From Tieghemiomyces parasiticus (taxonomy: Eukaryota; Kickxellomycota; Dimargaritomycetes; Dimargaritales; Dimargaritaceae), in NCBI GenBank assembly GCA_027575765.1, contig JANBPT010000073.1:1-64000 (forward strand): 64,000 bases of DNA. Direction: 5' to 3'. The position numbers were made by a program, and so were the translations under genes. The number at the start of each line of letters is the position of its first letter. The stretch's first letter is position 1. Shown here piece after piece: positions 52,461 to 63,400 of the stretch. Below the pieces are notes generated by a model. It had not been told where the DNA came from, did not search any database, and saw only the letters and a list, made by a program, of their open reading frames with translations.

Positions 52461-55175
52461 CTATTCAGTCACTATTTTAAGCTCGTCAGCATCTCCATCC
52501 TCGCCAGCGTTCATCTTATCCTCACCCACGCCAGCGTTCATCTTGTCCTCACTCTCGGCAGCCTTTATCTCGTCCACCATAGCCCTCGCATCCGCCTCGG
52601 CCTCCTCGGCAGTTTCCGCGTGGCAAGCAGTAGCGGCACCGAAGAGACGGTTCTCCTCGCTGAACCCGATATACAAGTACTCTTCCACTTTACCAGTACG
52701 GCGCATTCGGGAACGCAGCTGGTTTCTCTTGCTAGTGATGCCCTTACAGGGTGGGGTAAAGCCAAACGGGAGAGTGGTGAGGAGCTGAGCATGCCTGACT
52801 TTGGCGCCCCCAGCTTTACGGCGTTGCCGACTGGTCGGGAGACCGGCGGGCCTCGGACCACGCTTTCCGTTAAGGCCCGCATTCTGGGAGTCATCATCAG
52901 TTCGGCTCAACTTTACGCGGGTGACACAGTGCACATTCCACAGTATGATATCGCCGGAAGCGGCGGGGTTAACGGCAATGCCCGTAAAGGGGGCCTTCCG
53001 CCGGGCTTTGTGATCGCTAGTGTCGGGGTCTGCGCCCGAGACCAGGGCGAGATCTTCGGCGCTAAAACACTTGACTACATCCTTGGTGGCCAGGTCGTAG
53101 ACGAAGGTAGCCCGACTGACGAAACTCAGGATGAGGTGCGACTGAGTGGGGTCGAACCCGAGGGCCGTGCAGGGATCGACATGGCGGACGAGTGTGATGG
53201 CCGTGGTGAAGGTATGGAGGTTGAATACTCGAACCACCCGGCGGTCGTCGGCGGTTGCGAGCCACTGGCCGTCGTCGCTGACCGCCATGAGCTGGATTTG
53301 GGCACCAGGGTCGCCCGTCGCGGCGGATCCGATGGCCGTGGCATTGTTAGCGATGGAGAGGCGGTCGGCAAGGAGGTAATCGTACTTTGTGTGGGCCTGG
53401 GTGGTCACAGCGGGGGATTTGCGATGATCGAGGAACTGGTGGATGATGCTGCCCGGGGTAAGTGCACGAGCATCTAGGTCCATCGATCCTTCTGCGTCAC
53501 TCCCTTCGCCGTCGTCCTTGGCACCCTCTTTCAGATCGATAACTGAGACCCGGGAGTCCACGTCGGCCAGGATCAGTCGAGAACTGTCGGGGGTAAAGCG
53601 GATGTGGCGGGCGCCGCGGAAGGCCGTCTTCACCGGGAGAGCGGCGACCGGGGGGAATTTACCACCGACACGGGACACGGCCACGTCACGCTCGTCCACG
53701 TTAAGGTGGAACAGCCTTACCTGTTCCACGTCACTCACAGCGGCCCACTGGCCATCGGCCGAGATGTCACTGGCGATGATATCCAAAGGGGACGACAAGG
53801 TGACACTGCAGATGGGCTGTACGGCCGGTTCGGACGACACTAGAGGTAGATTTCGCTGGCCCTGATCCACTGTCGCACGCCGGAGCGGGGAGATGGGGAA
53901 GCGACCCTGGCCGAGTATGTAGCCCTGGATGGGCGCCGGTCGAACTGACGGGGGGCCGCCGAGGTCCCACAACTCGAACGTGTTGCGGTAGTGGAACAGA
54001 CCCCAGCAGCGCTGATGAGCGACGCTGAAACACGGCAGGACCGGGGCGACGTAGCGAGCCATCGGCATCGACAGATCGTTGGGCATGACAAGCAAGCGGA
54101 CACCGGCCGTGACGATGCCGAAGTCTGGTATCGCCGGGGCAGCCAGTGCCTGGATAGCGTTGTTAGAGAACCGCACCATGCCGTTCCCCACGTACATGGC
54201 ACTCTCCGCCAGGGGATTGTCGGTACCATTAGTCGACTGGGCCTGATGGATTTGGCCATTGTTAGATTTGAAGGTGGAATCGCGAACCAGGGTTACTAAC
54301 TTGTGATCCAGGCCACCCGTATAAATGTAGTTGTAGTCAACCGAGGCTGCCAGGGCGGTGATGTCGCCGTCGTGGAGGTGGAGTTGGCTGACAAGCGTGT
54401 GGTTAACGGTTTCGTAGAAGAGAAGTTCGCCCGACGCCGTGCCCACCGCCACCATGTTGTCGGGCAGCGGGAGCAGGGTCCAGATACCGGCCGCGACTCC
54501 ACGGGCGCGGGCCGGGGAAAACTGGCCCATCACCATACCCTTGGCTGCGTCCCACTCGACCACCATGCCCCTGGCATCGCCGGCGAGCACGCTACGGCGG
54601 TTGACGCCCCAGGCCAGGGACCGAAGGCCATGGCCCTCCGGGTGGTTCAAGATTTTGTTCAGTACCAGGCCACTCTCCTGGATCTCGTACACAGTGACAA
54701 ATCCCGCTTTGCAACCGACAGCAAGGTAGGTCTGGGTAGAATCGACGGCCATGCAGTAGATGGGGTGCGGGCCGACCTGAGTGGTGTGCTTGATTATACC
54801 CCGCGCCAGATCCCACTCGTCGATATAACCGTGCAGCCCCGTCGAGAAGAGCCGCAGCGGCGCATAGGGGATAGACGGGGCCGACCGTCCGCCGTTCTCC
54901 ATCCTGGACTGGTGGTAATGACGCTGGTCATCGGACAACGGTTGGTGCACCCAGCAGAGGGCTTCAAGGGAGGAGTTGGCGGCGCCAGGTATGAACTTTT
55001 CGAGCATAAGGTGGTGGTCCAGACTACGGATCTCGATCTGACCGTTTTCCCGGCCGCACGCTACGAACTGCCCCCAGGTACATGACTGCGGGCTGAGCGC
55101 CAGCGCCCGGTAGAGCGACTGCAGCGGCCGCACGTCCTTCCATAGCTTGACGCTGATGTCGGTCTTAGGCGCCAT
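52461..55175 (-). CDS. UTP4: U3 snoRNP (t-UTP) WD40 protein UTP4/cirhin
   Basis: Utp4 is a subunit of the UTP-A (t-UTP) complex, which binds nascent pre-rRNA in the nucleolus and is needed for 18S processing. The product is 904 residues from ATG 55175, without an intron. WD-like repeats cover most of it: FVACGRENGQIEIRS near residue 37, LAVGCKAGFVTVYEI, SVLAGDARGMVVEWD, MVAVGTASGELLFYE, YIYTGGLDHKLVTL, HIRFTPDSSRLILADVDSRVSVIDL and WLATADDRRVVRVFNL. The C-terminus has FSEENRLFGAA and an acidic tail with a 27-bp tandem duplication that repeats EDKMNAG. Yeast Utp4 is 776 residues and human cirhin 686, so this copy is longer, mainly in linkers. The frame opens at GTG 55268, before the accepted Met. 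Other WD40 nucleolar proteins cannot be fully excluded by eye. Confidence 0.8.
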   Translation of the reverse strand: MAPKTDISVKLWKDVRPLQSLYRALALSPQSCTWGQFVACGRENGQIEIRSLDHHLMLEKFIPGAANSSLEALCWVHQPLSDDQRHYHQSRMENGGRSAPSIPYAPLRLFSTGLHGYIDEWDLARGIIKHTTQVGPHPIYCMAVDSTQTYLAVGCKAGFVTVYEIQESGLVLNKILNHPEGHGLRSLAWGVNRRSVLAGDARGMVVEWDAAKGMVMGQFSPARARGVAAGIWTLLPLPDNMVAVGTASGELLFYETVNHTLVSQLHLHDGDITALAASVDYNYIYTGGLDHKLVTLVRDSTFKSNNGQIHQAQSTNGTDNPLAESAMYVGNGMVRFSNNAIQALAAPAIPDFGIVTAGVRLLVMPNDLSMPMARYVAPVLPCFSVAHQRCWGLFHYRNTFELWDLGGPPSVRPAPIQGYILGQGRFPISPLRRATVDQGQRNLPLVSSEPAVQPICSVTLSSPLDIIASDISADGQWAAVSDVEQVRLFHLNVDERDVAVSRVGGKFPPVAALPVKTAFRGARHIRFTPDSSRLILADVDSRVSVIDLKEGAKDDGEGSDAEGSMDLDARALTPGSIIHQFLDHRKSPAVTTQAHTKYDYLLADRLSIANNATAIGSAATGDPGAQIQLMAVSDDGQWLATADDRRVVRVFNLHTFTTAITLVRHVDPCTALGFDPTQSHLILSFVSRATFVYDLATKDVVKCFSAEDLALVSGADPDTSDHKARRKAPFTGIAVNPAASGDIILWNVHCVTRVKLSRTDDDSQNAGLNGKRGPRPAGLPTSRQRRKAGGAKVRHAQLLTTLPFGFTPPCKGITSKRNQLRSRMRRTGKVEEYLYIGFSEENRLFGAATACHAETAEEAEADARAMVDEIKAAESEDKMNAGVGEDKMNAGEDGDADELKIVTE
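52503..52556 (-). repeat. 27-bp tandem duplication at the UTP4 C-terminus
   Basis: Two adjacent copies of a block containing CCAGCGTTCATCTT (plus strand), encoding EDKMNAG twice in the acidic tail. In frame. Confidence 0.75.
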
Positions 55176-56270
55176 GGTTTTATCCGCGAGCTGTGGAGGG
55201 AAGGGTTGGTGAAGTATCCGCGCTATGAGTATAAGAGAGGGAAATGGGAGAGGCTCAAGGTACAACACCGTGCGGGCATGGTAAATGGAAGGTGATCAGG
55301 GGCATTCGGGGTAGCGTAGCTCGGGTGCAAAAAAGGTCCAAGACGAATCTGCGACTGGCTGCGATTCGGTGCTCGAGTCGGCCCAGTTTTTTGCATAGTT
55401 TTTTTTTTTCAGTGGTAACCTCGTTGCGGAGGCTCGGCCGCCCACCTGTAGCTCTACAGTACCTTATTTGTAGTGGTCGCCCGCAGAGCTAGGCTAAAGG
55501 TCCAATGATCCTGGCTCCACCTTATGGGTACCATAGGAGGAGGGAAGAACATTATTTCCAACGGTTTGGTAGGCTAGTACTGGAACATTAGTTTGCAGTT
55601 ATATTAGCCATCGCGGGCGCCCAAACTTTAGCGGCATGGAAACTTAGTGCCCTGAATTTAGAAATTTCAACATAGCTGGCGCTAAACTGACCACATACCC
55701 TATCTGGGTTCTATTCGGCACACTATAGCGGCCAGCAATCTCCACAACCACCAAACCCTTAAAGCAAGCAATCGTTGGCGATTAAATATCAAGGCAAAAG
55801 TATAGCCACGCAAGCTCAAGCCCTCCGATTAGGTCCACGTGTAGGCTCTTCGACTTACTCCTGTGCACCATTCCATGGCTCCCCCAGTGCCATCGTCCTG
55901 ACTATCACCGGCCAGCGTTCCTTTCATACAAAACCGCCCGGCGGCTAGCCTCTTTGCCCCACGGCGGGAAGAGCGTTCGTTCTAGTGTACGCCCCTCACC
56001 CAACCCACCCTGTCAGTGGAGCTGCCCCCGAGTCGTCAGCGTCTTCCAGGCCCACTCACAGCCGCCCTAACGGAGTCGTCGTTATCCCTTCCGCTTCAGT
56101 TGCCCTACCCGTCACGAGCCCAGCCTAGCCCTCTCTCACCCCCCCCCCCACCCTCCCCACCAGGCCCACGATTCCACCACCAAGCACTACGCTCATCTTG
56201 CGGCTACGCCTAATCTATATTCCATCGTAACTACTCCATTCGCTAGATTCATCCGCTCCAATCTACCGCC
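55176..56270. other. divergent intergenic region
   Basis: Head-to-head promoters of UTP4 (minus) and succinyl-CoA ligase alpha (plus). The plus strand is purine-rich beside UTP4 and pyrimidine-rich from about 55980 toward 56270. A T-run lies at about 55400. No gene is seen. Confidence 0.5.
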
Positions 56271-57581
56271 ATGCTTCGTCTTGCCGCCTCCCGATTCGGT
56301 ACGTTACCATGTAGACCGGGCCCTGTCTCTGCCTCAGCCCCCTGATACGTATCCATTTTGCGAGATCCATGGTCGGGGGCGCTGAGACTGACTGGGCTTG
56401 GCTCCCCTCAGGCGGTCTGTATACCCATGATACGGACAACCATTTCGATATCATGGGGCCTTGCCTCGGTTGTAACTGGACACACGGAGAACGTCGGCTA
56501 CCGGACCCGATCGCCTTTCCGGGGCCCTGTTTGCCGCTTTCCCCTCGTAATACTTATCCTACGCTATAATTAACCCCATGCTACTCTCCCCTACGTCGTT
56601 CTATCGCTCGCCACTTCAGCGCCCCGCCGCGCCTTCTCCACGTCGCTCGGGCGCGCTTCGCCTTATGACAGCACCTTTGGCAACATGGCCATCGGCAAGG
56701 ACACGCGCGTTATTTGCCAGGGTTTCACGGGCAAGCAAGGTACCTTCCACTCGCAGCAGGCGATCGAGTACGGCACCAAGATGGTGGGCGGCACCTCCCC
56801 GTCTAAGGCCGGTACCACTCACCTGGGTCTACCTGTGTTCGGCACCGTCAAGGAGGCTGTCCGTGAGGTCAAGCCCGACGCCTCGGTCATCTACGTCCCG
56901 CCGCCAGGCGCCGCTGCGGCCATCCTGGAGGCCATTGAGAACGAGGTTCCCCTTGTCGTGGCCATCACCGAAGGCATCCCGCAGAAGGACATGATCACCG
57001 TGGTTAAGGCCCTCCAGTCCCAGAACAAGACCCGGCTCATCGGGCCCAACTGCCCCGGCATTATCAAGCCCGGCGCCTGCAAGATTGGTATCATGCCTGG
57101 TCACATCCACAGCGCCGGAAAGATTGGCGTGGTGTCGCGGTCGGGCACCCTGACCTACGAGGCCGTCCACCAGACCACGGCCGTCGGGCTGGGCCAGTCG
57201 CTGGTGGTCGGGATCGGTGGTGACCCGTTCAACGGGACTAACTTTATCGATTGCCTCAAGGTGTTTCTCAATGACCCCGAGACCGAGGGCATCATCCTCA
57301 TCGGCGAGATTGGCGGGTCGGCCGAGGAGGAGGCCGCCGCGTACCTCCGTGAGCACAACCTGTCCCGGACCAACCCCAAGCCCGTCGTGTCCTTCATCGC
57401 CGGTCTCACCGCCCCGCCCGGCCGTCGTATGGGCCACGCTGGTGCCATCATCGCCGGAGGTAAGGGTACCGCCCAGGACAAGATCAAGGCCCTCGAAGAT
57501 GTGAACGTTGTCGTGTCCAAGTCTCCCGCTCAGCTCGGTACGCTCATGCACCAGGCCATGAAGGACGCTGGTCTGGCCTAA
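56271..57581 (+). CDS. LSC1: mitochondrial succinyl-CoA ligase alpha subunit (two exons)
   Basis: TCA-cycle enzyme subunit that converts succinyl-CoA to succinate with nucleotide triphosphate formation, paired with a beta subunit not in this window. Exon 1 is only 28 nt (56271-56298), the intron 56299-56619 (GTACGT...TTCAG, 321 nt, phase 1) and exon 2 56620-57581, giving 329 residues. The join creates the presequence [19 protein letters not shown], a textbook mitochondrial signal. CoA-binding motifs follow: [27 protein letters not shown] and [12 protein letters not shown] (VIYVPPPGA here). Later come [20 protein letters not shown] and the phosphohistidine loop [11 protein letters not shown] with the active His at 282. 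The ATG at 56685 alone would give a 298-residue protein without targeting signal. ADP versus GDP preference is set by the beta subunit and cannot be read here. Confidence 0.95.
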
Positions 57582-57960
57582 GTACCTTCTTTCCCAGCAA
57601 GTATATGTGATCACTGGTCGTCCACTGCGGATGCCCGCCTACCGAGCCCTTCAGCCGAAGACCTCACGCTGCCCTCTGTGATTGGCTTGAACGGCAGTTA
57701 TTAAAGCTGGTATTTATAATTAGTATTTTTTTGGTTAGTTCCGTTAAAACTGCGTACGTTAATCCCCCACTGCAAATTGTTCATGTTGCACCACTTAACG
57801 CTTAAGCTTGGAGGAAGTACTTATCGCTTTCAGTCCCGGCCTTTAGTACTGGGTTCGAGGCCTATTTTTATAAAAAAAATATATAGTAAATCCGGCAATG
57901 ACCTCGGTCATTGTGATGGCACAAGAAAGGCTCAGCTCTGAGCGCCATGCTAGATTTTTT
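57582..57960. other. convergent 3' spacer
   Basis: A 379-bp AT-rich spacer between two tail-to-tail genes, with a TATTAAA near 57700 as possible 3'-end signal of the ligase gene, and a poly-T/A stretch near 57870. No gene. Confidence 0.5.
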
Positions 57961-58713
57961 TTAGAGGTCAATGGACTTGCCCTGCTCTTTTAGGGCCTGC
58001 TGAACGTCCAGCTCCACGTCCCGAAGCTGGGACCGGAGGCTGAGCTGTTCGCGACTGCTCTGATCGTAGAGCCGGCGGGCATCTTGCTTCACGTTCTCCA
58101 GGTCATCCTTGGTGGCGATTTTTCCGCGCAGACCGTCGATTTCCTTCTCCAGTTCGCCGATACGCTTCAGGTAGCCACGGACCTGAGCGATGAGGGGTTT
58201 GGTCGGAGGGGGCGTACATGACAGAAATGACGGTGGTAAAGCGCAGTACAAGGTTAGATTCTAGGCAAGTCTAATTAGAACCCGCTGCAAAGTCGCGGTA
58301 TTGGGTTGTACCGTTAGCCCAGTCGCCCTCCCTCAAACGAACCCACTCCTAGGGTAGGGGGGTGTCAATCTTACCTTCTCGGTTTCCTTGTACAACTCAT
58401 CGACGGTGGTCAACAACTTGACATTGGCCTTCTGGATCTCCTCGACGAGGTACGACGCGCCGAACACCGAAGCGAAGGTGGCGCCAAGGAAGAGACCAAA
58501 CAGGGCCGAGCGCACTGAGCTCTTGCGGGTAACCACCACCGTGGGCTGGGGAGTGGCAGCCGCAGTAGCAGCCTTGGAGATGGCCTCGCTGGCCTTCTCG
58601 GTCACCAGACGCGAGGTGTGCACATTCCGCGCGACCGCGAGAACCGACCGGCGGGCCAAGAGCTGCGTAAAGGCGGAAGTGGTGGTGGGGGTGAGAATGC
58701 TGAAGAGGGCCAT
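57961..58713 (-). CDS. predicted mitochondrial membrane coiled-coil protein (two exons)
   Basis: Exon 1 is 58713-58375, the intron 58374-58183 (GTAAGA...CTCAG, 192 nt, phase 0) and exon 2 58182-57961, giving 186 residues. The first 45 residues (MALFSILTPTTTSAF...LARRSVLAVARNVHTSRLV) look like a mitochondrial presequence. Residues about 72-92 (SALFGLFLGATFASVFGASYL) are one membrane span. The rest, about 95-186, is a continuous charged coiled coil crossing the splice: VEEIQKANVKLLTTVDELYK, then RGYLKRIGELEKEIDGLRGK and on. I do not recognise a named family. The layout, an inner-membrane span plus a long coiled coil, is shared by several small scaffold proteins. The frame opens upstream at 58815; ATG 58713 is preferred because it begins the presequence. 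Confidence 0.75.
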
Positions 58714-59709
58714 GGCGATAGAGTTTGCGTAGGCGATCGCGAGATGGGGTGTGGTGAAAATGAAATAGATCGGACAATGAAGCGGGTGGAAGGAGGTGAG
58801 GATTAACGTGACCAACAGAGTGGGAATGGAGATGGATAAGCGCTACCCAGCGTATGACCGATTCGCAAAGGATTGGTCGGCCTGGTTAGTAGTCCCTTGG
58901 ATCTTGGTGGGTCGGGTATCCAGCATGTGCGGTACTCGGGCGACTTGCGCTCCCACATCCCCCCTCCCACCGCAGGCTGGTGTGGGGGGTTGGGTGGAGA
59001 GGGGATGAATTTGGCTACGGTACAGCGGGGCCGTATGGGAAGGAGCCTCCCCATTCAACTCGCCCACCAGGGGTGTGGTTTCCACTCGGGCTGACGTGGT
59101 TCCCTTAGACTTTTGGACGAGACCCTCTCGGCGTCGCTTTCAGGAAGTGCTTACAGCCTTGGGGTACGCTCTACGATAACTATCCCTTCAGGGACGCTAA
59201 CCCATCAAGCAACAGATACCAACCATACATGTAGTCGGTAGGCTAAACGTTGGATAATTTCCGGTACGGTTCAGTGTAGCGTAATTCAACATTGAGTAAT
59301 AGGCACCAGCAGCCATTATAAAGCAGAACAACATCCAGGATCCATTACCTGCTACATCCATTACACATCGATTCCAGAATGAGGCCAGCCACTGCACACC
59401 GCAGTATGATTCTAGTAAATGGGCTTAATTGGGGGGATTTATAGATGCAGGTCTAGAGGCCCAGGATAGGGGTAAGTCATGGGTGGGCGGTAAGACACGG
59501 CTACAGCCGTGATCATTAGAGACTGCATTAGCGTTAATCATCGAAGGATGCTGGTTGTGAGTAGATGTTATTATGAGATGTGCGATCAGGGGGGGGGGGG
59601 AAGGGAAGGAGCAAACAGACCCTAGGGAGGAAGGGGGAGGCAATTATCAACTACAGACACGCGATAGCGTGATTGGATATTTATAATACCAAATCAAAAG
59701 GTGTGTTGA
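58714..59709. other. intergenic region
   Basis: The first part is the promoter of the coiled-coil gene. A G-run lies at about 59588-59600. The right end is the 3' flank of the DPBB gene. No gene is seen; small minus-strand frames lack protein features. Confidence 0.5.
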
Positions 59710-60477
59710 TTAGACAAAACCCCAGCTGATGCTCACGCGGCCGAGGGACGGGTCGGCAATAGCGTTGAAAGCGGCGGGACTGAGGTCGAGGTCGCCGGCG
59801 GCGCATCCGGGGCAACTATCGACGATCTTGATGGTGACGGACCCGCTGGGACCGGTCACGGAGACCATACGACCGCAGTTGGGGTTGTTGTTGGGGTTGG
59901 CGGACTGACCCATATCAGGGAAGCTGAGGGCACCGATAAGTTCGGAGTCGGAGCTGGTCCAGCCACAGGAACCCATACCGGCGTTGTAGAAAGTACCCTG
60001 GCCGGTGTGGGAGCCACTGGGGACAGTGGTCTTGTAAACCGGGGCAGGAGTGGTGGGCTCAACAGCAGGGGTGGTCGGCTCAGGGGCCGGTGGGGTGCTG
60101 GTGGTTGTGGGGACAGGCGCCGGAGTGGTCACCTGGGCCGGCGGCGGGTTAGAGCTGGTGATGGGCTGAATGACGGTGGAAGTGACGGGCGGGGCGACTT
60201 CGGTGGAGGAAGTGATCGGGGTGACTTCGGTGTTGGCGATCGGGGTGCTCGAGCTGATATCAATGGGGGTCTCAACGACATAGGGCAGCGAGGTGGTGGT
60301 GGGCATGGTGGGAAGTGTGGTGGTGGGCTCGGCGGTAGGAGTCGGGATCACGTCGGTGATGGTGGGCACGGCACTGGAGGTGCGGGGCCTGCATTTTCTG
60401 GCGCGACGGCCTTCAACCAGGGAGCTCGAACTAGCCAGAGCCAGAGCAACCAGGGCGACGGTAGCGAGACGGACCAT
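59710..60477 (-). CDS. secreted double-psi beta-barrel (barwin/expansin-like) protein
   Basis: A 255-residue protein starting at ATG 60477 with a signal peptide (MVRLATVALVALALASSSSLVEG), then a 120-residue Pro/Thr/Ser stem very likely O-mannosylated, then a C-terminal double-psi beta-barrel domain from about residue 155. The barrel shows GQGTFYNAG, GSCGW, SDSELIGALSFPDMG, PNCGRMVSV, KIVDSCPGC, GDLDLSPAAFNAI and ISWGF, including the Asp of the VDSCPGC loop and the DLDLS motif typical of the RlpA/barwin-like group. Such proteins in fungi are secreted, cell-wall-related or effector-like; most lack proven lytic activity. Its stem is a likely substrate of the GT15 enzymes in the window, by inference only. 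Confidence 0.9.
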   Translation of the reverse strand: MVRLATVALVALALASSSSLVEGRRARKCRPRTSSAVPTITDVIPTPTAEPTTTLPTMPTTTSLPYVVETPIDISSSTPIANTEVTPITSSTEVAPPVTSTVIQPITSSNPPPAQVTTPAPVPTTTSTPPAPEPTTPAVEPTTPAPVYKTTVPSGSHTGQGTFYNAGMGSCGWTSSDSELIGALSFPDMGQSANPNNNPNCGRMVSVTGPSGSVTIKIVDSCPGCAAGDLDLSPAAFNAIADPSLGRVSISWGFV

Positions 60478-63400
60478 ATTGGACGAGGTGTGGAGGTGCT
60501 GGTGTTGCTAAAACAAGGGACGAGGTTCCAAACTAGGTTCGATGACTTAACCGGTAAGTGATCGAGAAGGAATAGACTACTCACAAACGAACGTGGGTAA
60601 TTAAGACGCTGAAAGGTAATCAGTTACGCGAGGAAGGGTGACTGTCGAAAAGTAGGTAGGATAATCTCAATCAGCAACCAGGCAGAATAGAGAGATCTGT
60701 ATGTCAGGGCCCGTCGTGGAACCGAGGAACTAGGAGCGGCGAAATTAAAATGGGAGTGATGATCAAGTATTACTCACAGAGTATCCAAGACCAAAATGAA
60801 CACTAAAAATTGAGTGAAAACTGTAACGAGAAGTTTACAGTGGCGCTTTCGTCGTAAATGGGGTGTTAACGAACGAGTATCGTGGTGGGGCGCGGTAGAA
60901 CGTGAAGAGGGAGAGTAGGAGGCGAGGTACTTAAGCCTAGGGATGGAGGATGAATTAGCAAGACGAGGAGGAAACCCCGGAGCGGTCGGCCGGGATAGTG
61001 CGGTATATATAGCCGTCGCTTTTTCACCGGCCAGTAAGTCGTGTGGAAGAGGAGCGAGGCAGAGACACCATGATGAGAATGCGGAGCCACCCACCCCAAA
61101 GATCTCCTCGACCAGTTATCCGCTACCGCCTCATACTCCGACTCCTCGAATTTACTTTCCTCCTTCACCCTAATTTGCCAGCCACCCACTCCTCGACACC
61201 TATGTGGCCTACAGGTGGAGCGGAAGTGGGGTTGTCAATCCTCACCATGGGAATGGCGTTGGGGCCGCTTCGTACTCCTCTACAACAGTTGATCTTTCCC
61301 ACTTCTTATTCACTGGATATTGCCGCCCTTAGCCTCACGACCCCTCCCTCCCTCTTCTTCCTGCCATTGAAAAATAGAGGGCGGCTGGCTTGTAATCAAC
61401 CCCTCCCCGGGCCGATCGTCGCAGCTCGGTTGGCCTTTTATTTATCAGCGCCTTACTAGGCCAGTCAGGGTGTCTGGATGAGCATCGGTCGTGCGAGGCA
61501 GCCAATTATACAGACAGGTGGCTGGGCCGGGGTTAGGCGGTTAGCGGTCAGTGGAGGTGAAAAATGGCCGGAGAGACAGGCGATCGAAGACATCCTCACC
61601 ACTCACCAATCGCCTAGGCCAGTAGTTAAAGGATATAGGGGATTTTAAGATGGGACGAGATGCTCTTCACGAAGTTTGTATTTTTTAATAGGAAACGGGG
61701 TGGTAGCCGCAAAGGCTCTATCTGCTTCACTTCTACGGGATACACGTTTCGGGGTCTTCGAAGGATGAACAGCAATAAAATAGCTGATAAAGGTAGCATG
61801 GAGGTGTATCAGGATCCCCGGGTGGCGATCGACCCCGTCCAACGCCTCCTCACTCTACCAGTCTCACCCAAGCCCATCATTGCATTTAGCAGGGAAGAGA
61901 TCGCTAAGCATAGCCAAGTACGGAGGCCACGCAGACCTGGCCATGGTGATGGCGGCAGCCTGGCAACGCGTTAGGCAATCACCACCAATCGGGCCGGCTG
62001 AGTAATAATTTGGGACAGTGTATCGAGCAACCACTAGCTTTTTCCCATGGCTCAATTCCTAGCTATTGTAAGTAGTCAAGCACCATAACCCCCCGGGCAC
62101 TCCCGGTCGTGGGAGCGGGAGCGGGCGAGGTGATGTGGAGCCCAGCTGGTGAGCTGTATGGCTGCGGAGAAATAACCGTGACGAGATAGTAGCGGTATTG
62201 ATTCTAGTGGGTCCTGCCGGGAAAAGCCGGACATCCCGTCGGATCTCGGCGTGCGATGCATCACCATGGTGAATGGGGTTGTGGCTGGGAGGGGAACTAG
62301 AGTTGATTGCGGTCATTGGTAGGAAGGAAAGAAATAAAGCTGCCCATTAATGGCTGGTATTCAGAGCTCTGTATAACCAAAGACGGATCGCGTTGGCCAA
62401 TACTCGATTTCTACATAGGCAGATAGGCCCCTGGGATGCAAGGGTAACCTGCATCAGCCCTGGGTTGCTTCCCTCCGAACTCTGGCCCTAGCCGTGTGAC
62501 ATGAGCTGGCTGCGTAAGGTACGCTTAAGAAGGTAGTCGATGCAATGATCAAGCGGGCTCGCTGTAAAAGCGGCACCGTGGTAAGCCTGAGGCGTCCTGG
62601 ATTATGTTACGTCGGTGGTTGCGTCAGAGTAATCGGGCAGCATTAACAATGTTGGGTACTGTGTCAGCTCACGCTATAATATGATATGATGGTTACTGTC
62701 AACGTTCTACACTGTTGAGCCCAAAATACACAGGACGAGGGGCAGCTAATCATACTTCTTTTCACCATTAGGATCAGGCATGATGGCAAAGCGATACCAG
62801 TGTACGACCCTTAGAAAAATGGGGTGGTGAGGGAACAGCGGCGCCGCTTTGTAGGCGCCCTATTCCAGCCTTCCACATTTCCCATTTAGGAAGTGACTTA
62901 AGGGACGACAGAAGTGTATAAGTAGCGGCGATCTATCTTCCAGCTGTGTGCTTCTTGTGATGACCACATATGGCACTGCAGGCTGTTGGGTGAGGTGGTG
63001 AAGGGATGTGCGGTGTGTTGTGCCGCTCCCCACCGTCGAAAGTGCTCGGTTGGGAAAAGTAGATCCTGACCGACAAAGGACCAGCGCAGGTATCAAAATA
63101 GAAGGACAGGAGCATAAAATGCGATATGGTGGCGGTGTGCTATTTACGAGGCCTGTTTACGCTTCTGTTGTGCGCTCAGGTCAAGCAGCCCGTCTAAAAA
63201 TGAAACTGTGGTGGAAGTGATAGTCCAAAAGGGGAAGTTTTTGCCCTGGCACCTCTCTCTTTGGCCGGCGTGATCCTCATATACAACCAATCAGGCCGCT
63301 GCCAGCAGCCTTCGTTCTCTCAATAAGGAAAACAAGGAGGCTCATTTCGCTGGTGGGGAGTCAGAGTGGACTGATGGTGCTGGCATTCAATCGAAAACAA

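Noticed and set aside
56829..57614. 261-codon minus-strand frame opposite succinyl-CoA ligase
   Set aside because: Antisense shadow of a highly conserved GC-rich gene.
57845..57860. GGGTTCGAGGCC, resembling a tRNA box B
   Set aside because: Flanks do not pair as a T-arm and no upstream D-arm or acceptor stem is present.
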